In this document: positions 18,901 through 28,276 of the stretch, piece after piece
Numbering within the stretch: position 1 is the stretch's first letter
Layout of the letters: every line of letters begins with the position of its first letter
Source of the DNA: Mycoemilia scoparia
Lineage: Eukaryota > Kickxellomycota > Kickxellomycetes > Kickxellales > Kickxellaceae
Length of the DNA stretch: 28,594 nucleotides
Assembly (NCBI GenBank): GCA_027575805.1
Contig: JANBPU010000201.1
Coordinates: 1 to 28,594, forward strand
Direction of reading: 5' to 3'
Notes under the pieces: generated by a model
Seen by the model: only the letters and a program-made list of their open reading frames with translations
What the model was told of the DNA's origin: nothing
Databases searched by the model: none
Position numbers and translations under genes: made by a program

Positions 18901-21900
18901 ACCGGTACACCCCTTCAAAATTCTGTAAAGGAACTGGTTACACTATGTCGATTCCTGATGCCAGATAAGTTCCAGGACATGGACGATGATTTCGATATCA
19001 ATTCCGCAGTCCAAGATCCCAACCATGAACGCAAGATTACCCAACTTCATACTCAACTAAAACCATACATGTTGAGACGTCTCAAAAAGGATGTCGAAAA
19101 GTCATTGCCACAGAAAACCGAACGTATATTAAGAGTCGAATTGGCACCCATGCAGGTCCACTATTACAAGAATATATTGACCCGGAATTATCAGGTATTA
19201 AATAGAGGTGTATCTGGGCCGGGGCAATTGTCGTTGCTAAATATCATGACCGAGCTCAAGAAAGCCAGTAACCATCCATACCTGTTCCCCAATGCCGAAA
19301 ATTTGGTATCATCCAATGGTATTTCGACAAAAACCAATGAAGAGCAATTGAAGGGAATTGTCATGAATAGTGGTAAAATGGTACTACTAGACAAGTTGCT
19401 GACTCGCCTAAAGCAAGGTGGCCACAGAGTACTGATATTCTCGCAAATGGTCAGAATGTTGGACATTATGGCCGATTATATGGCAATTCGTGGATACGCT
19501 TATCAGAGGTTGGATGGATCAATTGGATCTGAACAGCGAAAAAAGTCCATTGAGCATTTCAATGCCGAGGGATCGCCCGACTTTGTCTTTTTGTTGTCTA
19601 CTCGTGCCGGAGGTTTGGGTATTAATCTAGAAACAGCTGACACAGTTATTATATTCGATTCGGATTGGAATCCCCAGAATGATTTGCAAGCTATGGCTCG
19701 AGCTCATCGTATTGGACAAAAGAAACAAGTCAGTGTATATAGGTTTGTTAGCAAAGGAACCGTCGAGGAGGATATTTTGGAAAGAGCTAAACGTAAGATG
19801 GTATTGGAGTATTGTATTATCAAGGGGATGGATACTTCGGGATTGCATTTGACTGCTTCAGAGAGGAAACATATTGAGAAGGGATCTGTCTCTGGTGGTA
19901 GCGGAGGATATGGATATGGAAGCGGAAAGATTGGGGGTGGAAATGGTGCACCATTTAGTAAAGATGAATTGTCGGCTATTCTCAAGTTCGGTGCCAGTAG
20001 CATGTTTGCTAATGACTCGAACAACAACAACAACAACAATAATGGCGATGGTATTAATAATCAGCAGCAGAATAAACTTAATAATATGGATCTTGATGCT
20101 ATTTTGGCTGATGCTGAGCAGACAGAGACTACGACTGCTGGTGCTGCTGATGATTTCCTGAGTCAGTTCCAAGTTGCTGATTATGCACTTGATACCCAGA
20201 ATATGTCGTGGGAGGATATTATACCCGAAGATGAGCGCAAGAAGATTGAGGAAGAAGAGCGAGCTGCTGCTGAAGCCGAGATATTATATTCAAGAAGAAG
20301 GACACGCGTATCTTATGCCGAAGATGGTACCCGACTTGGCGGTTCTGATGATGATGATGACGATGATATCAATGGCGATGGTGGATTGAGTGATGGAGAT
20401 GGATCCAAGGCAGCTAAACGCCGGCGTCGGGGTGGAGCTGCTGTCCATGGTGGCGGTAGTAAGGATACTAATGAAGGTGATCCAGGATCTCTTTCAGAAA
20501 AGGACATCAGAGCACTTATTAGATCTATCCAAAGATTTGGCGATCCTCAATATCGATATGCCGAAGTTGTAAAGGATGCTGAACTGGCCCGCAAGAACAA
20601 GGATATAATCAAAAAGGTCTCAACTGAGCTGATCAAGACTTGTGAAGATGCTGTTCGTCAGCACTTTAAAGATAGCAGTGGGAATGATGTCAATTCGGCG
20701 GCGGCGGCAGCAGCAGGAGGAGGAGGTACAGGAGGCGATGATGATCCAGCTAGTCAACTGCGAAGGAATGCCAAAGCCATTCTCATCACTTACCGTGATA
20801 TTACCAGTATCAATGCTGGCGTAGTTACCCAGAGAGTGGTTGATCTGCGGCATTTGGTGAACAAACTCAAGTTGCCACCTTTGGATACCGAGCCCACTAA
20901 GTTTAGGCTCAATGTGCCCCTGAAGCCCGTCCAGAACTGGACATCCACATGGGGCCAGCGCGAAGATGCGATGCTTTTGGTTGGTATATATCGACACGGC
21001 TTTGGCAATTGGGAAAAAATACAGCACGATCCAGATCTAGGTCTTACCAAAAAGATGTTTTCCACCACTGCTGATGAAAAGGCTGCAAAAGCCAAGGTTC
21101 TTTCCCAAAATGCCCGTGGTGGTGGTGCCTCGAAACTGGTTATTGCGCCCAAGCCTACACATCTGGTTCGTCGTGGCGAATATTTGCTCAAGGTTCTTAA
21201 AGAGAGCGAAGAAAGAAAAACAGGTGCCCCTAAATCAAAGGGATCAGCTGCTGGAAGTAGTCCTGCTGCACCTAGTCGGAGTGCAAGGAAACGTGCTCCT
21301 GGTCGTTCTTCCACATCTACAGCGGCAGAAGGAGGTCCACATCCTCCTTCCAAGTCTTCACGCAGTAGAGGCCGTGCCAGTGGTGCATCGTCATCAAGCA
21401 AAAGAGGAGGAGATAATGGCACAGGAAATGGCAAGGAAGTCGCAGGAGCAAATGACCAAAATACAGCCGAAGGCAATGAAGATGGTCAGATGTCAGATCC
21501 AGAGTCGATGGATGAATCTGAGTGCAAGAGTCTGATGAAGCCAGTCAAAAAGTATCTTCAGCGCTTGCGGAATGAATCTGACACGACAACATCCAAGAGC
21601 GGCAAAATCAAGTTGGTCAGGGATTGTCTTTTGCCAATTGGAAGACATATTCGGTCAACTATTCAAAGGCGCGAATCGAGAGGCGAAACGCAATCTGATA
21701 TCGACACCCTTTATCGTCATTTATGGGTATTTGCAACATATTTCTGGAGCAGGCCAATCGGACACAAGCAGCTTATGGAGATATTTATCAAGTTGGAACA
21801 AAAAACCATGGGTTCTTCAAATTCTGGTGCTGGCGGTGGTGTTCCTGGTGATGCTGAAAAATCACCATCTATTTTACCAGCATCTCCAACTAACAACTCA

Positions 21901-22455
21901 AGGTCTCATGGTGGTGGTGGTGGCAGACATCGCCAGTACCCTGGTTCACCTACTGGTGGCAGTAGTCGTAGTGGTGGTAGACATGATCGAGATAATCAGC
22001 ATCGTTCAAGTTCGGTACAAAAGCGCCAACAGGGAAGATCATCATATGGCAGTGGTAGACAACCGGATTCAGGAAACGAGAGTAATGATGATGGGCACGA
22101 TAATGGAGATGATAGCAGGCAACGTAAAAGGAGCAGACATTCGCATAGCTCAAGCTCAGGTAGACACCATGACAGAGATGCAAGTCGTGGAGATTATCGA
22201 TCACCATCCAAAGATCGTGGCGAAGGAAGACCTAACATAGACCACTACCATTCTCCTCGCCACAATCGTTATTCGGCAGAGCCTTCTAAACCACATAACC
22301 ACAGCACCCACCACCATCACCACAATCGTCATCATCATGAAGGAGGTGGTGGAAGTCACCAACATAATCGCAACAATCTGCCAAATTCACCAACTTCGGC
22401 AAATAGTGGTGGCAGTGGAAGTTCTTCTGCAACACGACCACAGTTCAATTCTTAG
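15979..22455 (+). CDS. CHD1: Chromodomain-helicase CHD1
   Basis: ATP-dependent nucleosome remodeller, 1,939 aa, encoded by the A at 15979 joined to 16637-22455. An acidic Ser/Asp-rich N terminus (1-370) precedes tandem chromodomains (about 375-440 with FYIKWKGWSYRHATWD, and 480-547 with YLVKWKRLPYNASTWEP). In CHD1 proteins the pair reads H3K4 methylation in some lineages and gates the ATPase. The SNF2 motor starts near 589, with Walker A DEMGLGKT (615-622), DEAH box (728-731), TGTPLQN, LRRLKKDVEKSLP, STRAGGLGINL and motif VI ARAHRIGQ (about 1021-1028). The SANT/SLIDE DNA-binding region lies at about 1343-1540 (WGQREDAMLLVGIYRHGFGNW from 1439). A CHCT/DUF4208 domain at about 1627-1724 (SLMKPVKKYLQRL... 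FATYFWSRPIGHKQL) separates CHD1 from other CHD classes. The C-terminal 200 residues are Gly/Ser/His/Arg-rich. The 5.8-kb frame has no internal intron. Confidence 0.93.
15980..16636 (+). other. CHD1 first intron, interrupting the start codon (proposed)
   Basis: The donor is GTAAGT at 15980 and the acceptor TTTATAG ends at 16636, preceded by a T-rich tract. The 657-nt segment is AT-rich and, unlike the exon before it, contains several ATGs (16055, 16094, 16137), as expected for sequence removed from the mRNA. It includes a TTA/ATA run at 16206-16250. A second donor-like site, GTGAGT at 15621, is also preceded by A and would produce the same start codon. Confidence 0.55.
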
Positions 22456-23270
22456 AAAAGTTACCAACTATACATATAAACACACAAGTCAATTTGATCT
22501 ACCTTTATATCTACATTTTATTGTTTAGTTTCTTTGTCTCACATTCTTTTTTTACAAATAGCTCTTTTTATTAGTACTAAAACAATCATTTGGTACCATT
22601 AAATATTCTACAAAAATACATACACATTTATAAAAATTAAATACTTTTTATTAAAATAAGCTTATTTCTGAACCGGAGCAATCATGCAGTAGAGGAATAG
22701 TATTGTTTATTCTCCAATAAAATATAGGGATCATCAAAGTAGTGTCAAATATAAAATTGTTTGAATAATGTTATAGTTTTTAAAAACCATCGCCACCAAC
22801 TTAAAGGCATTTTCTGTCACTGGTTAGCCCATTTTTGAACCAGCCCGTTACATAGCTCCTGACCTGAGTTATAAGCCAAATGAAGGTCCAGTTTTACTAA
22901 TAGACATTTACTCTTCGAAAATAACTACCTATACGGGAGATAAAAACTAATATAAATGATCCTCAAGTCCTTCTAACTACAACTTTATTTAAGAAAAATG
23001 CATAAAAGTTAATGGCAGAGACAAATCTAAATCGGAGTAATTTGTTCAGCCTACAGAAATGATTCTAAGTCCCAATATTCTGATGAAAAGTAAAGTTAAA
23101 CTACCCCAAGAAACTCTTCTGAATCAATACCTTGACCTCTTTTCTTGTATTTCAATGATTTGTTACTCTTTTATAAACTGCTTACTGCCCTTTATCATCA
23201 TCTACTAATTTTATTTTTATCTATTTTCATTTCAAACCTTTCTAAATAAAAACTTTAACCATTTAAAGAT
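22456..23270. other. Spacer between convergent CHD1 and PET127
   Basis: AT-rich 3'-flanking DNA with a partial MITE-like end at 22911-22933 and no coding frame. The two genes converge on this region, so it holds both 3' UTRs. Confidence 0.5.
22911..22933 (+). repeat. MITE-like dispersed repeat, copy E (one end only)
   Basis: CTCTTCGAAAATAACTACCT followed by ATA corresponds to the right end of copy B in reverse complement (CCCTCAAAAATAACTACCCA). The remainder is not recognisable. Short match, so possible coincidence. Confidence 0.35.
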
Positions 23271-23276
23271 TTTATT
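23271..23276 (-). terminator. Polyadenylation signal of PET127
   Basis: TTTATT on the plus strand reads AATAAA on the minus strand, 130 nt past the PET127 stop codon. Confidence 0.4.
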
Positions 23277-23405
23277 AATGAAACATTGCTAATTGTAGGT
23301 TGAAAAAAGATTAAAAAACAGTCACAAATTATTGCAATATTCCGATTCAATGGATTTTATATTCAGATTAGCTGAAATTCTTCCAAACCCCATGTCGGAT
23401 TACAG

Positions 23406-26288
23406 CTAGTTGGAGTGTAAATTCCATCTAACCTGACTCTGTTTTGCTTTAGTAGTTGATTTTCGCTGAGGTTTTTCACTCTTGGTCTTCTTTGATTTGT
23501 TCTTGTTCTTGTTCTTTCTTGCTTTCTTCTTTTGTTTAATAGACGAAAGTGCCACATTATCTATCTTGGTTTTGGAGCTTGAATTTACCACTGTCTTTTT
23601 TCCATATTTAGGTTCTTCGCTCTTGGCCTCCTTCGACTTGTTCTTATTCTTTTCTGCTTTCTTCTTGTGTTTAGTAGACGGAAGTATCGCATTATTTATC
23701 TTGATTATGGAGCTTGAGCTCACCACTGTCTTTTTTCCATATTCAGGTTCATTCATTTTCAGTCCTCTTCTACTAATCTTTCTCAACATCCTTATAAACG
23801 AATCAACCTCATCGTCATCAGTGATTGCTAATGGGCGTTCCAAACTCTTGGCCTGTCTTCTACGCAATATTTGGTAAGCAAGTCGACATTGCTCGGGTCC
23901 ACCCATATTTTCAGAAGATTTGTAAAACCGGTATTTGACTTTCCATCTATCGTTCTTGGAGTTCAATGTGAATGGGTCAGTTGTTGTGTTGCCGTTTACT
24001 TCTGAGTGGGTTTCGATTGTGTAACGTTCAACTATTCTATCGGGTGGGATATAGAATTCATCGTCTTCCTCTTCAATCTCTTCTTCCTCAGCTATCTTCG
24101 CCTGTTCTTTCTTTTCATGTTCTTTTTCTTCAAGATTGATAGTAGTTGTAGTGGTCTGTTCGTTGACTTCATCACTAGTTTCAGATTGTATTTTCTGTTC
24201 TTCCACTGCTACATCTTGTTCCTCTTTGACGTCTTTATCTTCGATCTTCTCTTCCACCATAGCAGTTGTGGTAGTGGTGGCCTGTTCATTTACTTCACTG
24301 TCAGATCCTATTTGTTTCTCCTCGTCAACTACTATATCTTCTGTTGAGGCTACAACAGATTCTTTGCTGCTATTATTTTCAATACTAGCAGCTTCTTCCA
24401 CATCTTCATCAGGCATTACTTCAACCCACACATCCAATTTCTGATGCCCCTGTTTGGTCTCAAAAGTCATTCTCAACGTCCGCTTGGGATAGTCCTTAGT
24501 AACATTCTCCAAGATCTCACCCAACAAATGAATAACCGCATTAAATGACTGATTACCAGTAATACTGTTTCCAAATATATGTCTATCCATCTGCTCTAGG
24601 GGCACATATTGGAACCCAAAGATTTTGGCGGTGTTGTGGTATGTTACAAACACGCCATCCATGTTGCCAATACGGGCTTGGAAGTTGTATTTAAGGAAGG
24701 CAGATCGGATCATGTCGTAGTATTCACGCTCAAAGGATTGCATTATTCCGTGGTGCTTGGTTATTTGGTATCCGCGGCTAACCATATAGTTGTCCATGTC
24801 AAGACGGACGGCTAGAACGGCGCGGGTTTTGAGGTCAAAGATTGGGTTGGGGAGACGGGGGTCTCGGCAATCTAGTTGGGATCGTAAGACAAATTTGCCA
24901 TATTCGGAGTAGTGGTAGGTTTCTTTGTCTTGTTGTAGTAATTCGGATGTAGTTGCTGTGGCAGTTTCACTAGAAGCATCATTATCAGTCTCATCCTTAA
25001 CCTCAACCTTGGCGTTATCAGTAGCAGTTTCGTGCTGACTTGTCAAATTGATTTTCTTATATTTTTCAAATTCTTTTGGGGTAGTAGCCACCAGCTTTTC
25101 CATAGATTTACCCAATATCATCAAAATGCTGTCCTCAACATCGAAACTCTTGTCTGTATCAATGGCATAAACACCCCTGACTTTTCCTTCGCTACCCTCC
25201 TCATCGCCTTCAGTGGCTTCAACCTGTTCTTCGCTATATCGCAAAAATATAGAAGCCGGATACTTCATAGCCCTCGTAAACCCAGTCGGCATATCAACAA
25301 ACGCCTCACTCAAATCCGAAATATTAACCGGCTTCCAATGCGACACAACATAATACAGATGGGACAATATATGTGTCATTGAAGAAGTTGATCCCACAAA
25401 CTGTTTACCGCGTCTTCTAGCATGGCCTATCAAGTCCACATCCTTAGACGATGTGATGTATGGCGTAAGCTTATCATAGTCAAACTCTTCAGGCTGGGTT
25501 ATATGTTCAAGGTATGGATTGAAATTGTATACATTTGTGCGAGGATCTTTAAGGTAGTATACTCCAGGATTGAATAGGACGCGGTCTAGTTTATGCTTTA
25601 GGGTAGGGACTTGTTCGACGGGAGTTCGTCCGATCACCGAGACGTGGAGCTTGCGGGGGTTTATTGTTTCCCAGTCTATTGTAATCGGGCCTTCATTTTT
25701 GTCGTCTTTGTTCGAGGAGCTGGATTTACAGGGCTTTGGGTGGTTTTTGCGTCCTCTTTTTGATTTATTGAATGATGCTGGTGAAGAGCCCGACTCAGTA
25801 TCATTCTCCTGACCTTCCTCAGTGGTTTCTTTGTGTGCTAATCTCTTTACAAATGAGTCAATGCTCTCGGATTCAGCTTCACTATTATCTTCTTTTTTAG
25901 CTGGAGCTTGTTGGTTATTATCATTATTATCGCCTTGTGTTGATGATATGCTTGACTCGTTATGCTTCTCGATATTAGAAAACACTTTGAGCTGTTCTTG
26001 CGATATTGTCTGTTTCTCTTCTCCGTTATTCTGTGTCTCTTGTTTTTCTGTTAATGGATCAGAAGTAGCTTTCGGGTCCTGTTGTCCACTTTCATTTCCA
26101 TTATCGTCGTTTTGCGAATGCAGTTTTCGATAAAACATCATAGGCGATGCTCTATTAGCCCCGCCATTGCCATTAATACCAGTGGCCCTGAATAACCTAT
26201 ATGCTGTTGATGCTACGGTTGTGGTTGATAGTCTGGTAGCTGCTATCGGCAATGATAATCGAGTTCTTATCCTACCCACAGAATACAT
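23406..26288 (-). CDS. PET127: Pet127-family mitochondrial RNA-processing protein
   Basis: 960 aa from the first ATG (26286-26288) to TAG (23406-23408); the frame opens upstream only at a GTG. The N terminus (MYSVGRIRTRLSLPIAATRL) is basic, hydroxylated and without acidic residues, as in a mitochondrial presequence. After an Asn/Glu/Ser-rich linker (about 60-200) the Pet127 core runs from about 203 to 625: FNPGVYYLKDPR, GKQFVGSTSSMTHILSHLYY, PASIFLRY, YAIDTDKSFDVEDSILMILG, YGKFVLRSQLDCRDPRLP, FDLKTRAVLAVRLDM, SFEREYYDMIRSAFLKYNFQ and KIFGFQYVPLEQMD. The family was assigned to the PD-(D/E)XK nuclease fold and acts in 5' processing and turnover of mitochondrial RNA; D485 and K487 of FDLKTRA fit the D-x-K motif. 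An acidic/Thr-rich insert (about 626-745) splits off a short conserved tail (YRFYKSSENMGGPEQCRLAY), and a duplicated Lys-rich segment ends the protein. No introns. Confidence 0.92.
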   Translation of the reverse strand: MYSVGRIRTRLSLPIAATRLSTTTVASTAYRLFRATGINGNGGANRASPMMFYRKLHSQNDDNGNESGQQDPKATSDPLTEKQETQNNGEEKQTISQEQLKVFSNIEKHNESSISSTQGDNNDNNQQAPAKKEDNSEAESESIDSFVKRLAHKETTEEGQENDTESGSSPASFNKSKRGRKNHPKPCKSSSSNKDDKNEGPITIDWETINPRKLHVSVIGRTPVEQVPTLKHKLDRVLFNPGVYYLKDPRTNVYNFNPYLEHITQPEEFDYDKLTPYITSSKDVDLIGHARRRGKQFVGSTSSMTHILSHLYYVVSHWKPVNISDLSEAFVDMPTGFTRAMKYPASIFLRYSEEQVEATEGDEEGSEGKVRGVYAIDTDKSFDVEDSILMILGKSMEKLVATTPKEFEKYKKINLTSQHETATDNAKVEVKDETDNDASSETATATTSELLQQDKETYHYSEYGKFVLRSQLDCRDPRLPNPIFDLKTRAVLAVRLDMDNYMVSRGYQITKHHGIMQSFEREYYDMIRSAFLKYNFQARIGNMDGVFVTYHNTAKIFGFQYVPLEQMDRHIFGNSITGNQSFNAVIHLLGEILENVTKDYPKRTLRMTFETKQGHQKLDVWVEVMPDEDVEEAASIENNSSKESVVASTEDIVVDEEKQIGSDSEVNEQATTTTTAMVEEKIEDKDVKEEQDVAVEEQKIQSETSDEVNEQTTTTTINLEEKEHEKKEQAKIAEEEEIEEEDDEFYIPPDRIVERYTIETHSEVNGNTTTDPFTLNSKNDRWKVKYRFYKSSENMGGPEQCRLAYQILRRRQAKSLERPLAITDDDEVDSFIRMLRKISRRGLKMNEPEYGKKTVVSSSSIIKINNAILPSTKHKKKAEKNKNKSKEAKSEEPKYGKKTVVNSSSKTKIDNVALSSIKQKKKARKNKNKNKSKKTKSEKPQRKSTTKAKQSQVRWNLHSN
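23477..23751 (-). repeat. Tandem duplication inside the PET127 coding tail
   Basis: Two adjacent units of 45 and 47 codons (about residues 847-891 and 892-938). Both begin EP-Y-GKKTVV, pass through SSS--KI-N--L-S, and end in a Lys/Asn-rich block followed by K-KSE. The DNA is also clearly related between copies, so this is a relatively recent in-frame duplication. Confidence 0.8.
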
Positions 26289-26898
26289 TATGCTAGAGAT
26301 GACAAGCACACAGACAAAATGGCTTGTGATCTGAGGAATAGAACAAGCTTAATGGGCGAGGGAGGAAGAAAAAGAAAAGGGCAAACTACAAAAATGTACC
26401 AACTTTGTCTTCATAGTAAGCGTTCGATCAGCAGTTACTGATTTGGTTTTCATAGACTAAGCTTGATTATAGTAATGATAATTTCCGCGTGCCTTTTCAT
26501 GGATTCAACGATAATGATGGTGGTGATAGTCGATTCTACTGCCAACAAAACTTGGTATTTGAGCCATCTTTTCTTCCATCAGCCAAAAGATAATTTTGTG
26601 TGCAAATAAAACCTTTATTTTTATTTCTGTTGATCTTGGATCAATCAAAGATCTGATCAGCGCCACTTTTACAGACCCAGCCATGGATTGGGGATTTGTA
26701 TCCAATAAGAAATCCATACGCACCACAGAGACAAGCCAAAAAGATATACATGCGTGGATAGAAACGCATCCAAGCAGCACAATGCTGAGATTATAATACC
26801 ACCCAGGATTGCTTCCATCAGTTGAATCCTCCTCTTTTTGCTCTAATTCACGCACCAGTACTTAGCTGCATCCATTAGGCCAATACATCCATCACACA
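26289..26898. promoter_or_regulatory. Divergent promoter region between PET127 and RPL26
   Basis: About 610 bp separates the start codons of the head-to-head pair. It includes the leaders of both genes; I see no strong TATA box for either. An unassigned minus-strand open frame (26505-26855) lies inside it and is reported as a finding. Confidence 0.45.
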
Positions 26899-27823
26899 AT
26901 GAAGGTTTCCGTTGGTAAGTGTCTACTACAGCAGCATCCATCCGCCGCCAAGTAAAGAGTATTCGTGTGTACTTTTTACACATATTACCTCCTATACTTG
27001 TTGAGACACGCATTGTGCCATATGTTGTAATGCCAACCTACTTCACCTTCACAATTGGTACGCACACAATCCTGATGCCCCTGTATTAGTGTATTGTTGC
27101 AATGCCCAGGTCGCCAATTCCCTGTTCATTCCGAATCTACCATTGCTACTTCCTAATAGTAGTTGATATAGAGAAGGAATTGTATGGGGAATATTGGCGG
27201 TCTTCATTTCATTCATATTTATCCCTATATAAATATGAATGTCAGCCGGAAATATTATATATTTCCTTTGTGGCTGAACGGTTAAAAATACAGCAGCGAG
27301 CAGGAAAAATGTACATATTCAATAAGGAGAGGGGTCTAGTATAACCATCCAATTTATCTACCAGGCATGTAACTCTAATACCACCTGTATGTGTGTATGT
27401 GTGTGTATAACTGTTTTTTTTGCAGATGTTTCTTCCTCTCGCCGCAAGAGCCGCCGTGCTCACTTCACCGCCTCCGGTGGTGAGCGTCACCGCTTGATGT
27501 CCTCCACCCTCAACAAGGATCTCCGCGAGAAGCTCGGTGTTCGCGCTCTTCCTATCCGCAAGGGTGATGAGGTTATTGTCCAGCGTGGTCAATTCAAGGG
27601 CCGTGAAGGTGAGGTTGAGGCCGTCTACCGCAAGAAGTGGGTCATCCACATCAAGGGTCTTGCCCGCGAAAAGGTCAATGGCAGCTCTGTCCCCGTTGGT
27701 GTCCACCCCTCCAACGTCGCCATCACCAAGGTCTACGAGAACGAGGACCGTAAGAAGATCATTTCCCGCAAGGCTGAAGGTCGCAAGGATAGCATTGCTC
27801 GTCGCCAAGCTGCTTCCGCCTAA
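26899..27823 (+). CDS. RPL26: 60S ribosomal protein L26 (uL24)
   Basis: Exons 26899-26914 and 27426-27823 give 137 aa. The first exon contributes MKVSV plus one base. The second starts at AT after TTTTTTTGCAG and gives [19 protein letters not shown], the typical N terminus of eukaryotic L26. The KOW motif region is complete ([20 protein letters not shown]), followed by the conserved [20 protein letters not shown] and [20 protein letters not shown], then a basic tail ending RRQAASA. The protein sits beside the exit tunnel of the large subunit and helps assemble domain I of 25S rRNA. Length matches the family (134-145 aa). Codons are strongly biased to C-ending forms (CGC, AAG, GTC), unlike the AT-leaning neighbours, as expected of a highly expressed gene. 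The start context is CACACAATGA. Confidence 0.97.
26915..27425 (+). other. RPL26 intron, with paired hairpins
   Basis: The donor is GTAAGT and the acceptor TTTTTTTGCAG, 511 nt in all. It contains two adjacent hairpins at 27210-27241 and 27242-27277 and a TG/TATG run near 27385-27408. No C/D-box snoRNA signature was found. Confidence 0.92.
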
Positions 27824-27870
27824 GTTTATTATTAAATTTAGTGTGTGTTTATAACCTTTACTTTTGCACT

Positions 27871-27876
27871 AAATAA
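27871..27876 (+). terminator. RPL26 polyadenylation signal AATAAA
   Basis: CTAAATAAACTC lies about 50 nt after the TAA, the first canonical hexamer downstream. Confidence 0.5.
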
Positions 27877-28140
27877 ACTCTAGGATTCGTTCTTAACTGT
27901 ATAATATTATATTAAATTGTTTAATTTCACAAAGATTTAAATGAAAATGGGTGATCCATCTAAAGTGTTTTAGTAAACTGTATGTTTATTAGAGATCAGG
28001 ATTTGAGGATCAAATAAGCTTTATTTTACTTTTAATTGAAAGTAAAATTAAACAACCATCATCATCAAACTGAAGTCAATTCAACATGAGGTTTGATAGA
28101 AAGAAGACCACACAGATATAATGAATTGTCCACAATTAAT

Positions 28141-28174
28141 CCAAAAGATGGCCTTCAAAAATCATGATCCATAT
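28141..28174 (-). repeat. MITE-like dispersed repeat, copy F (one end)
   Basis: CTTCAAAAATCATGATCCAT matches the end of copy B (CTTCAAAAATTATAATCCAT) with two transitions, preceded by CCAAAAGATGGC versus CCAAAAGGTACC. The rest of the element is not clearly present. Confidence 0.5.
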
Positions 28175-28232
28175 CCTGATATTGAATGGAACTGTTATCC
28201 CCCCAAGTTGGATTGTAGAACATGGTTAAAGT

Positions 28233-28276
28233 TCACAATGCTTTGGGCAAAACGGGTCCACAAGAGTTGCATGTAA
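28233..28276 (+). repeat. Second dispersed repeat family, short fragment
   Basis: TTGGGCAAAACGGGTCCACA and GAGTTGCATGTAA correspond to TTGGGCAAAATGGTGGGTCC and GAGTTGCATGTGG at 8568-8611. Confidence 0.42.

Noticed and set aside
20790..21476. 228-codon minus-strand frame inside CHD1
   Set aside because: It is antisense to conserved SANT/SLIDE coding sequence, GC-skewed by codon use of the real gene, and matches nothing I recognise.
21572..22240. 222-codon plus-strand frame overlapping the CHD1 3' end
   Set aside because: It is an alternative frame of the CHCT domain and low-complexity tail. CHD1 is clearly the translated frame.
26915..27425. C/D-box snoRNA in the RPL26 intron
   Set aside because: I found no C box (RTGATGA) paired with a CTGA D box at suitable spacing. 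Only CTGATGCC near 27071 comes close, and it lacks a terminal stem.
27242..27808. 188-codon minus-strand frame opposite RPL26
   Set aside because: It is antisense to RPL26 exon 2 and part of its intron, produced by the strong codon bias of the ribosomal gene.
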